64,000 bases of DNA. Source: Idiomarina tyrosinivorans (lineage in GTDB: Bacteria; Pseudomonadota; Gammaproteobacteria; Enterobacterales; Alteromonadaceae). Shown piece by piece: positions 63,142 through 64,000 of the stretch. The stretch is taken from contig NZ_PIQH01000002.1 of the NCBI RefSeq assembly GCF_003987475.1, forward strand, positions 186,001-250,000, written 5' to 3'. Numbering within the stretch: position 1 is the first letter of the stretch; each line of letters opens with the position of its first letter. Below the pieces are notes generated by a model that worked only from the letters and a program-made list of their open reading frames with translations, was not told the origin of the DNA and searched no databases. A program made the position numbers and the translations under genes.

Positions 63142-64000
63142 CACGCTCGCTTGGGCGTTCACTGAGCGCCACAATACACCGCTGGTTAGGCTTGCTGTTG
63201 GCGCTGTGGTTAGCGTTGATGGCGGTCACCGGCGGTGCGTTATTGTTTAAAACCTCATTACTGCAATGGCAATATCCGCAATTGCAGCTTGCTGAAGTGC
63301 CAACGGTCGAGCAGGCGGCAAAGGTGTTTGACCAACAGTCTGGCTCCTATGCGTACTTTCCTGACGCGGCGCGGCCATGGATAGAGATTGTGAGTGCCGA
63401 GGGCAATTACCGTTATTTTGATGCTAACGGTCGCTTACTCCTAACCCGTGAACATTTAGGCGATTGGCTGGACTGGTTGGTACAATTGCACTACCACTTA
63501 GCGTTAGGTGACAACGGCGACCTGCCAATGCAAGCATTTTCGTTACTCACTTTAGTGCTATTACTAACGGGGCTGATTCGTTGGTGGCCGCGGCGCTGGA
63601 GTCTGCGCCACTTTGCTATTCGCTGGAGTAAGCCCGGTAGCCGCTTATGGCGCGCGACCCTATGGCAAAGTCACCGTACCTTCGGTGCCCTCGCTTTACC
63701 GGGCATATTGCTAGCGCTGGTGACCGGAATGGGCTTCTTTTTTAGCAGCACCTTTATCAGTGGCTTACAAGTGGTGTTTTCCGAGACCAGCGAACCCTAC
63801 ATCGAAACGGTAAGCGTTACCCGTGTACCCCAAACTTGGCAGCAAAAATTGGGATTAGCGGCAGAGTTATTGCCTTCGGCAAAGCCACGGTTAGCTAGCC
63901 TAACCCGTGGTGATTTACGCCTTAAACTGCCGCAAGAATGGCACCCAAACGGGCGCAGTTATCTCCGCTTTCCTACAACGCACAGTGTTCAACTACAAAA
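63135..64000 (+). CDS. PepSY-associated TM protein, 3' end beyond window
   Basis: A GTG at 63135, overlapping the receptor stop by seven bases, opens a frame of 288 codons that continues past the window. It begins SLSATIHRWLGLLLALWLAL, a typical PepSY-TM first helix with a conserved histidine, then a periplasmic loop, then WWPRRW and SHRTFGALALPGILLALVTG. Such inner-membrane proteins work as ferric-siderophore reductases beside TonB receptors. The start could instead be an internal codon. Confidence 0.82.
   Translation, partial: MVTRSLGRSLSATIHRWLGLLLALWLALMAVTGGALLFKTSLLQWQYPQLQLAEVPTVEQAAKVFDQQSGSYAYFPDAARPWIEIVSAEGNYRYFDANGRLLLTREHLGDWLDWLVQLHYHLALGDNGDLPMQAFSLLTLVLLLTGLIRWWPRRWSLRHFAIRWSKPGSRLWRATLWQSHRTFGALALPGILLALVTGMGFFFSSTFISGLQVVFSETSEPYIETVSVTRVPQTWQQKLGLAAELLPSAKPRLASLTRGDLRLKLPQEWHPNGRSYLRFPTTHSVQLQ

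Overview
The window reads as chromosome from a marine gammaproteobacterium of the Alteromonadales. An Idiomarina or Pseudidiomarina relative is my best guess, from the mix of Rep, UbiK, KtrAB, RecBCD, cytochrome c5, DUF5666 and D15 genes and the intermediate GC. No rRNA or other taxonomic marker is present, so this is inference.

Layout. Bases 1-1547 are host flank: a carboxylesterase, a secreted protein of unknown function, and a clear promoter for tRNA-Arg(CCG) at 1548-1624. A genomic island follows. It is bounded by the 3' 47 bases of that tRNA gene (1578-1624) and a second copy at 27714-27760. The two copies differ only at two compensated base pairs of the T stem. Bases 27761-64000 are host flank again: hipBA, a threonine aldolase, a deleted HAD remnant, recC-recB-recD, a D15 outer-membrane protein, a DUF5666 lipoprotein, a 1-Cys peroxiredoxin, yeeN, a GGDEF-EAL gene followed by ktrAB, a chemoreceptor, a DUF4399 protein, dinB, cytochrome c5, a GAF-GAF-GGDEF-EAL protein, rep, ubiK, an aldo/keto reductase, a ferredoxin-NADP reductase, and a Fur-box-controlled TonB receptor followed by a PepSY-type membrane protein cut by the window edge.

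The island has three parts. (1) Bases 1.9-13.6 kb hold a single-strand DNA phosphorothioation defence locus. SspB (DUF4007), SspC (P-loop ATPase) and SspD (PP-loop ATPase) lie on the plus strand, and a cysteine desulfurase (SspA) and a small Xre regulator on the minus strand. A divergent, tightly overlapping minus-strand cassette encodes a PLD-nuclease/SF2 helicase, a 71-aa protein, an SMC/DndD-like ATPase and a 163-aa protein. This cassette is the probable restriction arm, comparable to SspFGH. A 7-bp tandem repeat lies between the two arms. (2) Bases 13.7-21.1 kb hold an excisionase-like gene, a conventional tyrosine integrase, several small regulators (HTH, orphan LytTR, orphan DUF2384 antitoxin-like), small proteins and a large secreted zinc protease with a GlyGly-CTERM-like tail. 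(3) Bases 21.5-27.6 kb hold a three-gene operon next to the right end. It encodes a 155-aa protein, a large catalytically degenerate tyrosine-recombinase relative, and a 1047-aa tyrosine recombinase with a complete R-H-R-H-Y active site. The organisation resembles a three-gene mobility module such as the Gamma-Mobile-Trio.

The least expected observation is in the middle gene of that trio. Its natural 5' end is separated from the main frame by a run of eight C residues, and removing one C joins 43 upstream codons to the 755-codon frame. This is a phase-variable switch, a slippage site, a recent mutation or a sequence error.
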